NCBI GenBank assembly: GCA_002427465.1
Contig: DIRC01000061.1
Coordinates: forward strand, 1 to 11,314
DNA length: 11,314 nt
Reading direction: 5' to 3'
DNA from: Clostridiales bacterium UBA5446
GTDB lineage: Bacteria > Bacillota > Clostridia > Oscillospirales > Oscillospiraceae
This document shows positions 1 to 7,207 of the stretch, in pieces. Position numbers and translations under genes: made by a program. A model generated the notes under the pieces. It ran no database searches, was not told the DNA's origin, and worked only from the letters and a program-made list of their open reading frames with translations. Each line of letters starts with the position of its first letter. Position 1 is the stretch's first letter.

Positions 1-1
1 T

Positions 2-2398
2 AACGCGACTACCGTTACGTTCAAAAGTGGCGCTGAGCCGGCAACAGTCACTTGGAACGGCAAACCGGGTACGGTCAATTCATATGACCCGGCCACAAAG
101 GTTGCCACGATCACCGTCCCCTCAATCACAACAATAGACAACACCTTAACGGTAACCGCCGCCGGGTATTCCGCGGGGACGGCATCCTGCACTATTCCTG
201 TCGGGACATATGGCAATCTGCAGGTAATAGACAGTGATATCCAGACCGCGATAAGCGAAGCCAACGAGAGTGACACGATTTTGGTTGCTGAGGAAGGCTA
301 TGAAGAGCAGCTGACGATAAACAAGTCTCTGACGCTGGCCGCCCAGGACGGGGCAACAATCACCGGCTCCATTACTATCGGCAATGTGAGCGCCGTTACC
401 ACCGGGGTAACGGTAAGCGGCTTTACAGTTAACGCAGCATCCCCTGGCACCCCCGTCATACATATAATCAATTCGGCAAACGTTTCAATTCTGAATAATA
501 CTGTGAATGCCACTGAAGGTACTCATCAGCTGTCCATCGGAACCTCAACGGGGCCTGCCAGGGTTACCGGCACAGTCAGCGGCAACGAGGTTTATGGCGC
601 CATCGGCCTTGGAACCGAGGGAAGCCTGACCGTGACAGACAATATAGTGAAGAACGCCTCCGCCGAGGGTATTTGGTTCTACCCCGTGGGCGCAGGCGCA
701 GAGCTTGTGATAACAGGTAATACGATTGAAAATTGCGGCAGCCTGGTTAGCGGGTCATCGCAGATTATGGTTGAATCCAAGCCGACCTCTGTCAACGACC
801 TTACGGATGATTCAGATATAATAGACTCGCTTGAAAGCAGCAACGCAGGCGCCACCGTTAAGCTGAGCTGGGCCAAATACATCAGCAGCGATGCCGAATT
901 GATTGCCGCCATTGATACCCAGGCGGACGGGCAGACCTGGATTATAGCGGGGAAATCGAGCGCTTATGACCTGCCGAGACGTCCGGAAGACGTATCCGGC
1001 CAGCCCGGATGGTATTTCCCCATTACCGTAAACAACCTAACCATCATCGGTGTCGGAAATCCCGTTTTGTCCAGCTCTGCCTATGCGCCGAACGCGGCCC
1101 TCGCCTCCCAGAACCTGATCACCGTCTGGGGCAATAACGTCACCTTTATGGGGCTGACGATAGAGCCTAAGGTCGAAGTCAACAAATCCGTTGAAGTCAT
1201 CGGTAATGACTTCACGATTACGGAGTGCACATTTAGGCCTAATACGCTGGTCACCGGCGATATCGCCGACCCGACCGGCGGCGGAAGCCTGTATTTCAGC
1301 GGCGAAAAGGGGAAGGTGCTTGTGGAAAACAACACCTTCAACAACACCTCCGTTGTTTTTGACAATGCTTACGCAGGTACTACGCCAGACGTCGTCATTG
1401 CGGATAATACATGGGACAGCATAAGCGGCTATGCCATCGGCAACGTCTTCTGGGGCACAGATCCGTATACAGACCCATACGTCGACGTCACTATTACCGG
1501 CAACAGCTTCAACAGCGTGACGGATACGACGAAAATCATAACGGCACGGATGAACCAGACTCTAACGCTGGATGGGACAAATACGATAAACGGCTCCCCC
1601 ATCGACGCAAACGACTTCTGTAAGTATATCAACTTCAACAACCTCCCAAAGTGGGAACTATGCAAGGATAACAAGGTCGTCGTTGACGGCGTCACCTATG
1701 AAAGTCCGTTCAAAGATGTCGATACGTATATAACCGACCTGGCCCAACTACAGGCCGCCATCGACGATGCGGAAACTGGTGACACGATATTGCTCGGTGC
1801 TGGCGATTTCACCGCCTCGTCCACGATAAATGTGAACAAAGCCGTAACCATCCTGGGCTTCCCGGGCTTAAGCAGTGTCATTACAACGTCCGGCACATCT
1901 GGTGTCTTTGTAATCAGCGCAGCTGCAACTCTAGATGGTATTTACATCAACAAAACGGATAAAACCGGCCAGCAGCACTTTATAACTTTGACCTCAGACG
2001 GTGCTACGATAGAAAACTGCAAATTCACAGGTCAGTTTGTTGATGGCGACGATGAGGTTGTCCGTGCGATTGCTCCGAACGCCGGAATAAGCGGATATAC
2101 CATCAGCGGATGTCATTTTGAAAATATCCGGCAGCCCGCATATTTGGAAGGACCCGGTACGGTCACGAATAACTTCGTGAAGGGAACTAGAGGCTGGGTT
2201 GTGTGTGTCAACCATGCGATTACTTTCACCGGCAACTCATTTGAAGACAACGCGGTGGATATTGCGATAATCGCAAATGGCCAGACAACGAGTGAAAATT
2301 ACACCGATGTTGCTGCAATCAGCGCAGCTAATAACGGCGCTTATGTGCAAAACCAGCTGTTAGAAACCGAGGCGAGAAACGGCGCATTAATCCCATAA
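2..2398 (+). CDS. Surface protein with three tandem right-handed beta-helix modules (5' end outside window)
   Basis: The frame is open from base 2 to the TAA at 2396-2398 (798 codons), so the gene starts upstream; the internal TTG at 281 is not a credible start. The first ~70 visible residues look like an Ig-like beta domain ending in LTVTAAGYSAG. Three modules follow, each opened by a pectin-lyase-fold cap in which an AI..A helix leads into a strand: IQTAISEANESDTILVAEEG near 239-298, AELIAAIDTQADGQTWIIAG near 893-952, and LQAAIDDAETGDTILLGAGD near 1748-1807. Two of the caps carry the xDTI strand, and the first and third continue with inNKslTl-type strands. After the caps come short strands with ITGN, ITEC, IENC and VTNN turns, typical of parallel beta-helices. 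This fold is known in extracellular carbohydrate-binding or carbohydrate-cleaving proteins, but I see no catalytic signature. No LPXTG or other C-terminal anchor is present, so any anchor or signal peptide must be upstream. ATA and ACG codons look commoner than in the genes from 6436 on. The fold is fairly sure; the function is unknown. Confidence 0.85.
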   Translation, partial: NATTVTFKSGAEPATVTWNGKPGTVNSYDPATKVATITVPSITTIDNTLTVTAAGYSAGTASCTIPVGTYGNLQVIDSDIQTAISEANESDTILVAEEGYEEQLTINKSLTLAAQDGATITGSITIGNVSAVTTGVTVSGFTVNAASPGTPVIHIINSANVSILNNTVNATEGTHQLSIGTSTGPARVTGTVSGNEVYGAIGLGTEGSLTVTDNIVKNASAEGIWFYPVGAGAELVITGNTIENCGSLVSGSSQIMVESKPTSVNDLTDDSDIIDSLESSNAGATVKLSWAKYISSDAELIAAIDTQADGQTWIIAGKSSAYDLPRRPEDVSGQPGWYFPITVNNLTIIGVGNPVLSSSAYAPNAALASQNLITVWGNNVTFMGLTIEPKVEVNKSVEVIGNDFTITECTFRPNTLVTGDIADPTGGGSLYFSGEKGKVLVENNTFNNTSVVFDNAYAGTTPDVVIADNTWDSISGYAIGNVFWGTDPYTDPYVDVTITGNSFNSVTDTTKIITARMNQTLTLDGTNTINGSPIDANDFCKYINFNNLPKWELCKDNKVVVDGVTYESPFKDVDTYITDLAQLQAAIDDAETGDTILLGAGDFTASSTINVNKAVTILGFPGLSSVITTSGTSGVFVISAAATLDGIYINKTDKTGQQHFITLTSDGATIENCKFTGQFVDGDDEVVRAIAPNAGISGYTISGCHFENIRQPAYLEGPGTVTNNFVKGTRGWVVCVNHAITFTGNSFEDNAVDIAIIANGQTTSENYTDVAAISAANNGAYVQNQLLETEARNGALIP

Positions 2399-2430
2399 CT
2401 ATGCGTATGCTTTAGCTTAAGCCGTATCCA

Positions 2431-2475
2431 AGCATAGCCCTGACCGATCGGTCAGGGCTATGCTTTCATTTTTGC
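2431..2475 (+). terminator. Rho-independent terminator: 34-bp perfect palindrome plus T-rich tail
   Basis: Arm AGCATAGCCCTGACC (2431-2445) pairs exactly with 2450-2464 around GATC, which is itself self-complementary. The DNA is therefore a perfect 34-bp palindrome. TTCATTTTTG follows on the plus strand 33 bp after the beta-helix gene stop, as expected for an intrinsic terminator of that gene. The M23 gene converges from the other side with its stop at 2491. The minus-strand side has no T-run after the hairpin, so bidirectional termination is possible but less well supported. Confidence 0.85.
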
Positions 2476-2490
2476 GTTACGCGGAATGAC

Positions 2491-3498
2491 TCACTGCACA
2501 CCGGATAAATCCCTGAAATCATATACACGGCTGTAATCCTTTGTCTCGGGGTCTTTCACCACCTCCGACCGCCTGTTATCCAGAAAACGGACGATCTCAT
2601 ACACGTTAATCCATATCTCGCTGAGGCATTCCTTCTGGGACTCATGAAAAATCAGCTGCATTCCAAAATGCAGGTGTGATGTTTTGATATTATTCACATT
2701 CTCGTTAAGGCTATAGCCCGTCCTGCCCATATACCCGATCACGTCTCCCGACTTTACCACGGAACCGACCGCCAAATCCTTGCGGAATGGGAAGTCTTTT
2801 CTCAGGTGGGCGTAATAATAATAGCGCTTTCCGTCAAAGGACCGGATGCCAATTCGCCATCCCCCATACTGATTCCACCCCATTGCCTCAATCACGCCGC
2901 CTTCCATCGCGACGATCGGCGTGCCCACCTGACCGATCAGGTCATTTCCCAGGTGCGTTCTGGAAAACCCATAAGAGCGGGAGGTACCAAAATCATTATA
3001 ATGGCTGTACGGGAAGTATTTGGCGATTGGGGAAAAAACCTTGACGCCATAGCGCCGCTCCCAGCACTTTCCTCCCCCGCCCTCGCTGTTGACTTCCACT
3101 TCATATTCCCCGATAAACCCGGCAAAAATTGCGGTGTATGCCTCAAAATAATAGTTGTAGTATTTCAGGTTTTCGGTAAGCTCGCTCATCGTTGTCCCTG
3201 AGGCCAGTTTCCCCGCAAGCTCATCAAGCTGGCGATCCTTGTAGCCGCTGAAATTATTCCCGTTTTTTGCCGCAAGCAAGGCCAGCAGCTCTATGAAATG
3301 CAGCTTAACCGGCTGATCCTGTGAATCAATGTCCAGGTAAATCGCCTTTTTAATTGCCTCGCATGGGACATTGAAGTCAACCCACTTGATAAAATCCTGT
3401 TCCCCGGCCCCGCTGCTTCCCCCGGCGGCCGCCGCCGAGTTTACGGTCAGAACCAAAACGGCCAAAACCGCCGAAACCAATTTGCGCAAATTCACCAC
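2491..3498 (-). CDS. Secreted M23 family metallopeptidase (LytM/peptidoglycan endopeptidase type)
   Basis: The 335-residue product is predicted to be exported and to cut peptidoglycan cross-bridges or stem peptides. Residues 1-25 form a signal peptide (NLRK, then a hydrophobic core, then SAAAA before GG). Residues ~35-135 are a helical, Tyr-rich region I do not recognise. Residues ~150-310 are the M23 fold with every expected zinc and active-site residue: H182 and D186 in THLGND, H231 in YYAHL, and H275 and H277 in SHLHF. It therefore looks catalytically intact. The start is GTG at 3498 or the adjacent GTG at 3495. GAGAGG at 3501-3506 lies only 2 nt from the first but 5 nt from the second, so the second may be the real one. 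An in-frame TGA just upstream excludes a longer protein. It follows the propeller gene on the same strand but behind that gene's terminator, so it is probably transcribed separately; no clear promoter was identified in 3499-3604. Confidence 0.93.
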   Translation of the reverse strand: MVNLRKLVSAVLAVLVLTVNSAAAAGGSSGAGEQDFIKWVDFNVPCEAIKKAIYLDIDSQDQPVKLHFIELLALLAAKNGNNFSGYKDRQLDELAGKLASGTTMSELTENLKYYNYYFEAYTAIFAGFIGEYEVEVNSEGGGGKCWERRYGVKVFSPIAKYFPYSHYNDFGTSRSYGFSRTHLGNDLIGQVGTPIVAMEGGVIEAMGWNQYGGWRIGIRSFDGKRYYYYAHLRKDFPFRKDLAVGSVVKSGDVIGYMGRTGYSLNENVNNIKTSHLHFGMQLIFHESQKECLSEIWINVYEIVRFLDNRRSEVVKDPETKDYSRVYDFRDLSGVQ

Positions 3499-3597
3499 AC
3501 CCTCTCATTGCATAAACAAGGCATGGATATATCTTGACTTTTTAACCCGGCGAATATGCTTTTTTGTGACTGGACATTTTTTCGTATGGATAATTTG

Positions 3598-3629
3598 GCA
3601 AAAAAAGAGGGAGGCGCCGCCTCCCTCTT
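3598..3629 (-). terminator. Rho-independent terminator of the propeller gene
   Basis: On the minus strand, 5 nt after the propeller gene's TGA, an 11-bp GC-rich stem (AAGAGGGAGGC at 3605-3615 pairing with 3619-3629) closes a 3-nt loop. It runs straight into a T-tract formed by the plus-strand A-run at 3600-3606. This is a textbook intrinsic terminator for minus-strand transcription and separates the propeller gene from the downstream M23 gene. Confidence 0.92.
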
Positions 3630-3634
3630 AAAAA

Positions 3635-5383
3635 TCAGTTCATTTCTATCCCGTAAATATACTGCGCCCTGTGGCCAACCACCACATAATTTTCAAATAC
3701 CGCCGGAGAAGCCTCAATATTACCGCCGATGTTCATCGAATCCAGCTTCTCTCCGGTTCGTCCATCCAAAAGGTAGATGTAAAACCCGGAAGTGCAGTAA
3801 ATAATATACCCGTCGCCATTTTCGTCATAAAACACTACCGGCGAGCTCCAACTGTACATCTGGGTCTCAATCTTCCAGACCTCTTCGCCCGTCCGCTTAT
3901 CCAGCGCCGCCAAAATACCTGTGCTGCCCGCCGGCGTTCTGGCCACGGGAACAAAAACCAGATCCGAAAGATTGTTCTTGCCTACGGCTATGGTGCCCTG
4001 AACACCCCCGGAAACGCCGGAGACTGTCCGGCAGGAATATTCCGTCTTCCAGATGATCTCGCCGGTCTCCGCGTCGATTTTCCAGACCGGAACCGTGGCC
4101 GTCGCGTTTTCCGCAGCCCGCCAGCCCGCGTGGAACGAGGTGCTGGTATAAATGTAAGGGTGGCCGTCCTCAAGCTCCAGCACCGGGGTGCTGTTGGAAT
4201 CGTCCAGCGTATCCTGTACCCAGTCCAGGGTCAGGGTGTTCAGATTAAGGCACATCAGATTTCCGCCGTTGTCCGGAATGATAAGATGGCTCTGCCAGAT
4301 CACCGGGGAGGCTTCCATGCCCAGCCAATAGGTATACACCGTGGTCCGATTTGACTGATACCGCCACTTCACGACCCGGGACGGGTCCACAGAGACGGTT
4401 CCCGCCGTCTCATCATACGCCGTATTCAGCGTAATGATATACAACACGCCGTTTTCGCCCGGATAAATGAGCTTGTCCGTGTCCGCGTCTATAAGCGGCG
4501 CGGCGTCAAACATCGGCCAGTCTCTGAGGGCGAAGCGATCGTCGTTGCCGAAGGTATAGAGAATGGAGCCGTCGATCAGGCTGATGACGAACACCCTGGA
4601 TTTACCCAGGGCGCTGGTGTATCCCGCGCCCAGATAAAGGATCGGATAGCCCCTTGGATCCAGGGAGCCTGTTCCCTTGAAGGAATAGCCGATATAAAGC
4701 GGCTCCCGGGTATATTCCCCCGAAGTCAGCTCAATAAAATAAATGTATCCGTCCATGGTGGGGTATATGACCTCAGTCAGCGTTTCCGCCTGCTTCGCCC
4801 AATCGTACATATCCATGATCTGGCGGGTCTCATAGGGCCATTCCACGATAAGCGGCTGTCCCGTCCATCCGCTCCCCGTCCATACGGCGCCGTCGGGCGC
4901 CGACAACGACCCTGTGGACACCGTCCAGTACTCACCGAACTGCTTATTGTTTAAATTGGCGGTGCCGTAGGAAGCGCCGTCGCGGAAATTATTTCCCCGG
5001 AAAGTCGTGATCCCCTTTACCTCGGTATATTCCGCGCCCTCTCCGAAAATGATGCCGGTATCGTCCTCGTAGTCCTCCGCCGGCTCGCCATCCACCTCTA
5101 CGTCGGTGCCGGTGATGAATTTATCCGGCTCGGTCCCCGCAACACTGTGAGGCTCGAATGGCGTCGGTTCCGGGGTCGGCTCCGGCGTTGGTTCCGGGGT
5201 CGGTTCCAGGGTCGGTTCCGGCGTGCTCGTCACTGCAGGCATCCCGCCGGAACCGGGCAAATCCAGCGAGACCTGCTTATAGATGATGAAGGCCAATATC
5301 CCCGCCAGCACGGCCAGTATGCCGGCCATGATGATAATCCGGCTATCGTTTGTGCGCTTTTTTATCTCTTTCGTCTTTCCCAT
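3635..5383 (-). CDS. Membrane-anchored PQQ-type (WD40-like) beta-propeller protein
   Basis: The product is 582 residues from the ATG at 5383. A basic N-terminus is followed by one membrane segment at ~16-35 (IIIMAGILAVLAGILAFII) with no cleavage site, so the protein is probably a type II anchored protein facing outside. Residues ~54-75 are a PTPE repeat spacer, then an acidic stretch. From ~122 (GITTFRGNNFRDG) to the end are propeller blades with PQQ-repeat signatures such as TGEIIWK (~440-446) and TGEEVWK (~498-504), and repeated ASPV/ASPA strands. Cofactor-dependent dehydrogenases of this fold are longer and carry a cytochrome or metal site not seen here. A BamB-like or ligand-binding scaffold role at the envelope is more likely, but the partner is unknown. 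A GTG at 5392 would add three codons, but it overlaps the ribosome binding site, so I chose the ATG. The gene is preceded by a promoter and followed by a strong terminator. Confidence 0.9.
   Translation of the reverse strand: MGKTKEIKKRTNDSRIIIMAGILAVLAGILAFIIYKQVSLDLPGSGGMPAVTSTPEPTLEPTPEPTPEPTPEPTPFEPHSVAGTEPDKFITGTDVEVDGEPAEDYEDDTGIIFGEGAEYTEVKGITTFRGNNFRDGASYGTANLNNKQFGEYWTVSTGSLSAPDGAVWTGSGWTGQPLIVEWPYETRQIMDMYDWAKQAETLTEVIYPTMDGYIYFIELTSGEYTREPLYIGYSFKGTGSLDPRGYPILYLGAGYTSALGKSRVFVISLIDGSILYTFGNDDRFALRDWPMFDAAPLIDADTDKLIYPGENGVLYIITLNTAYDETAGTVSVDPSRVVKWRYQSNRTTVYTYWLGMEASPVIWQSHLIIPDNGGNLMCLNLNTLTLDWVQDTLDDSNSTPVLELEDGHPYIYTSTSFHAGWRAAENATATVPVWKIDAETGEIIWKTEYSCRTVSGVSGGVQGTIAVGKNNLSDLVFVPVARTPAGSTGILAALDKRTGEEVWKIETQMYSWSSPVVFYDENGDGYIIYCTSGFYIYLLDGRTGEKLDSMNIGGNIEASPAVFENYVVVGHRAQYIYGIEMN
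5163..5222 (-). repeat. Five 12-bp tandem repeats encoding the PTPE linker
   Basis: Five consecutive 12-bp units, close to GTCGGTTCCGGG on the plus strand, start at 5163, 5175, 5187, 5199 and 5211. Each differs from the consensus by up to three bases. They encode the E-P-T-P spacer between the membrane anchor and the propeller. Because the unit is a multiple of three, gain or loss of copies would change linker length without a frameshift. Confidence 0.85.
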
Positions 5384-5391
5384 TTTCCGCA

Positions 5392-5398
5392 CTTCCTT
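5392..5398 (-). promoter_or_regulatory. Ribosome binding site deciding the propeller gene start
   Basis: AAGGAAG on the minus strand lies 8 nt before the ATG at 5383 but directly overlaps the alternative GTG at 5392-5390. The spacing therefore selects the ATG. Confidence 0.7.
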
Positions 5399-5413
5399 AA
5401 CTTAACAAAGCGC

Positions 5414-5442
5414 ATTATACTAAAACGCCGGTAAAAATGCAA
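5414..5442 (-). promoter_or_regulatory. Sigma-A-type promoter of the propeller gene
   Basis: On the minus strand, TTGCAT (5442-5437), a 17-bp spacer and a perfect TATAAT (5419-5414) lie about 20 bp before the ribosome binding site. The -35 box is weak (3 of 6) but the -10 box and spacing are ideal. The box ends immediately after the stop of the rhomboid-like gene, and no terminator separates the two genes. The propeller may be expressed both from this promoter and by read-through. Confidence 0.65.
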
Positions 5443-6300
5443 TCACTCCCTGAAATGAACATGGTTGTTTATATGTTCCTGACAAAAACAGTGATAGCCG
5501 TCGCAGCGGGAGCAGTAGCGAAACTCAAGCTCGGGATGGTCCGCATCCGTCTTCCCGCAAACCGCGCATTTATATTGATACGGCTTGTCTCGCATTTCCC
5601 GGTTTATCCTGGCGGCTTCGCGCCTGAAGTTCACTGTTTTACGCTTTTGCCTGATCCGCTCGGGCCGGATGAGATCAAACAACCAGTCGCCGCAGAAGAT
5701 AAAATAGTTCAGTACGGCCACAAGGGGCAAGAAGCTGATCAGCCCATAGTTGTTGCCCAGCCGTACGAAGATTTCATAGGCAAAATACGCCGCGTCGATG
5801 ATGGCCAACCACTTGATTTTGATCGGGATGACAAAAAACAGCAGCACCTGCGTTTCCGGAAAAAGCGTGGCGAAGGCAAAAAACATGGACAGATTGATGT
5901 AAGCTGCGGTAATAGCGCTGCTTTGACGGGTGATGAAATAGACAACGAATCCATAGATAATGGTCAGCAGCATCCCCGACAGGTAATAAATGGTGAACCT
6001 GCCGGTACCCCACTCCCGCTCCAGCGTGCTGCCGATGAAATAGTAAAAATAGAGCATGAGAAGAAATAAAAAGCCGCCGCCCTGTGGAACCAAAATAAAT
6101 GTGACAAGACGCCAGATCTCCCCTCGCAAGATGGCGGTGGCGGAAAAGGCCAGATTATATTGCAGCAGCCCCGTGGCATCCATGGCGGAAAGCAGCCATA
6201 CGGCTCCATTGCCGATCACAATCAGCATCATCAAATTAGGAATGCCGAATCTGGGATGCTTGTAGCAGAACCGGTCTATATAGGACATCAGTTTTTTCAT
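5443..6300 (-). CDS. Rhomboid/Derlin-like polytopic membrane protein with C-terminal zinc-finger tail, probably non-proteolytic
   Basis: The 285-residue protein starts at the ATG at 6300 with GGAGGT 7 nt upstream. Hydrophobic segments lie near residues 21-40, 65-90, 103-123, 132-158, 163-180 and 186-205. The EIWRLVTF motif (61-68), a YFYYFIGSTLE segment (84-94) and GTGRFTIYYLSG (98-109) match the WR/LE-G landmarks of the rhomboid superfamily. The catalytic GxSG serine motif and the histidine partner are not there; the corresponding helix reads INLSMFFAFATLFPE. After a basic linker (212-240) the tail has C245, C248, C263, C266, H270, C271, C273 and H276, a plausible metal-binding finger on the cytoplasmic side. 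The family is inferred from motif pattern. A non-catalytic binding role, as in Derlins and other rhomboid pseudoproteases, fits the missing residues. The client is unknown. Confidence 0.8.
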   Translation of the reverse strand: MKKLMSYIDRFCYKHPRFGIPNLMMLIVIGNGAVWLLSAMDATGLLQYNLAFSATAILRGEIWRLVTFILVPQGGGFLFLLMLYFYYFIGSTLEREWGTGRFTIYYLSGMLLTIIYGFVVYFITRQSSAITAAYINLSMFFAFATLFPETQVLLFFVIPIKIKWLAIIDAAYFAYEIFVRLGNNYGLISFLPLVAVLNYFIFCGDWLFDLIRPERIRQKRKTVNFRREAARINREMRDKPYQYKCAVCGKTDADHPELEFRYCSRCDGYHCFCQEHINNHVHFRE

Positions 6301-6435
6301 GGAAACTACCTCCGGAAGATCTTATCGTATCATAACACAAAAAAATGGGGTTGGCATCATTTTTATGCTTTATGTTCTTGACGTATTATGATATATTGAT
6401 ATTTATATTACTATATGTGAAGCGCAGGAGCCGGA
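6301..6435. promoter_or_regulatory. AT-rich divergent intergenic region between the rhomboid-like gene and rlmB
   Basis: This region must hold promoters for both directions. For rlmB, TTGACG at 6378-6383 is a good -35 box, but the downstream AT tract offers no -10 box at ideal spacing: TATTTA at 16 bp is poor and TATATT at 20 bp is too far. TATGAT at 6387-6392 is an alternative -10 with no good -35. For the minus-strand gene, TATGAT at 6334-6329 is a reasonable -10 box without a clear -35. No riboswitch or leader-peptide structure was seen. Confidence 0.45.
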
Positions 6436-7182
6436 ATGAACGAGAAAAGAGAAGATCTGATAGAAGGGCGCAACGCGGTTATCGAGGCGCTGCGCGCCGG
6501 TCATGCCATAGATAAAATCTATATTGCCCGCGGAGAGTCGGACAAGGCCCTGGGCTACATCGCATCCCAGGCCAGGGCCGCCGGCATTGCCGTGGCCGAC
6601 TGCGATAGACGCAAGCTGGACGCCATGAGCGTCACAAAATCACACCAGGGCGTTATCGCCGCCTGCGCCGTTCGGGAATACTGCTCCCTTGACGATATTC
6701 TGGACATAGCCCAGGCTCGGGGCGAACCGCCCTTTGTCATCGTCTGCGATGAGATCTCCGACCCGCATAATCTTGGCGCCATCATCCGCAGCGCGGAATG
6801 CGCCGGCGCCCATGGGGTTGTCATCCCCAAGCGCCGCAGCGCCGGCATGACGGCCATCGTGGGAAAAACCAGCGCCGGCGCCGTGGCGCATATGGCCGTA
6901 GCCCGGGTTGTTAACCTGCCCTCCGCACTGGGCGAGCTGAAAGAAAAGGGCCTCTGGGTGTATGGCGCGGCGGCCGGCGCGGCATCAACCCTCTGGCAGA
7001 CAGATTTTTCCGGCCCGGCCTGCCTTGTGATCGGTTCAGAGGGTCAGGGACTGGGGCGTCTTGTGGCGGAAAAATGCGACTTTTTGGTCGGCATACCTAT
7101 GCGCGGAAAGATATCGTCCCTTAACGCGTCGGCGGCGGCCGCCGTCATGATGTACGAAATCATGCGTCAGAGACAGAAATGA
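6436..7182 (+). CDS. rlmB: 23S rRNA (guanosine-2'-O-)-methyltransferase RlmB (TrmH/SpoU family)
   Basis: The 248-residue protein is the usual length for this SPOUT methyltransferase, which uses S-adenosylmethionine to methylate the 2'-O of G2251 (E. coli numbering) in the peptidyl-transferase P-loop of 23S rRNA. Residues 6-80 form the substrate-binding N-domain beginning EDLIEGRNAVIEAL. All three SpoU motifs are intact: motif 1 SDPHNLGAIIRSAECAGAHG (108-127, with N112 and R118), motif 2 LVIGSEGQGL (197-206, with E202), and motif 3 IPMRGKISSLNASAAAAV (220-237, with the SLN loop). The intervening KTSAGAVAHM is also typical. The start is the ATG at 6436, with AGGAG 5 nt upstream. The paralogue TrmH is possible in principle, but the N-domain and motif 3 favour RlmB. 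A membrane protein gene follows 25 bp after the stop with no terminator, so the two are probably cotranscribed. Confidence 0.92.
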   Translation: MNEKREDLIEGRNAVIEALRAGHAIDKIYIARGESDKALGYIASQARAAGIAVADCDRRKLDAMSVTKSHQGVIAACAVREYCSLDDILDIAQARGEPPFVIVCDEISDPHNLGAIIRSAECAGAHGVVIPKRRSAGMTAIVGKTSAGAVAHMAVARVVNLPSALGELKEKGLWVYGAAAGAASTLWQTDFSGPACLVIGSEGQGLGRLVAEKCDFLVGIPMRGKISSLNASAAAAVMMYEIMRQRQK

Positions 7183-7207
7183 TTGCCCAAAAGGAACGAA
7201 CGGGGTT

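Noticed and set aside
281..2398. A coding region beginning at the TTG at 281
   Set aside because: The same frame is open back to base 2 and the first cap motif spans 239-298, so a start at 281 would cut a domain in half. No ribosome binding site precedes it.
3499..3604. Promoter for the M23 gene, including sporulation-sigma-like CATA boxes on the minus strand
   Set aside because: Several AT-rich candidates exist, but none has both boxes at acceptable spacing, so no call was made.
3671..4354. 227-codon plus-strand open frame antisense to the propeller gene
   Set aside because: The translation is low-complexity, with no recognisable domain, and lies wholly inside a well-supported minus-strand gene; it is a by-product of GC-rich codons.
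5437..6069. 210-codon plus-strand open frame opposite the rhomboid-like gene
   Set aside because: It mirrors a membrane-protein gene with a good ribosome binding site and clear motifs; no start signal or domain of its own.
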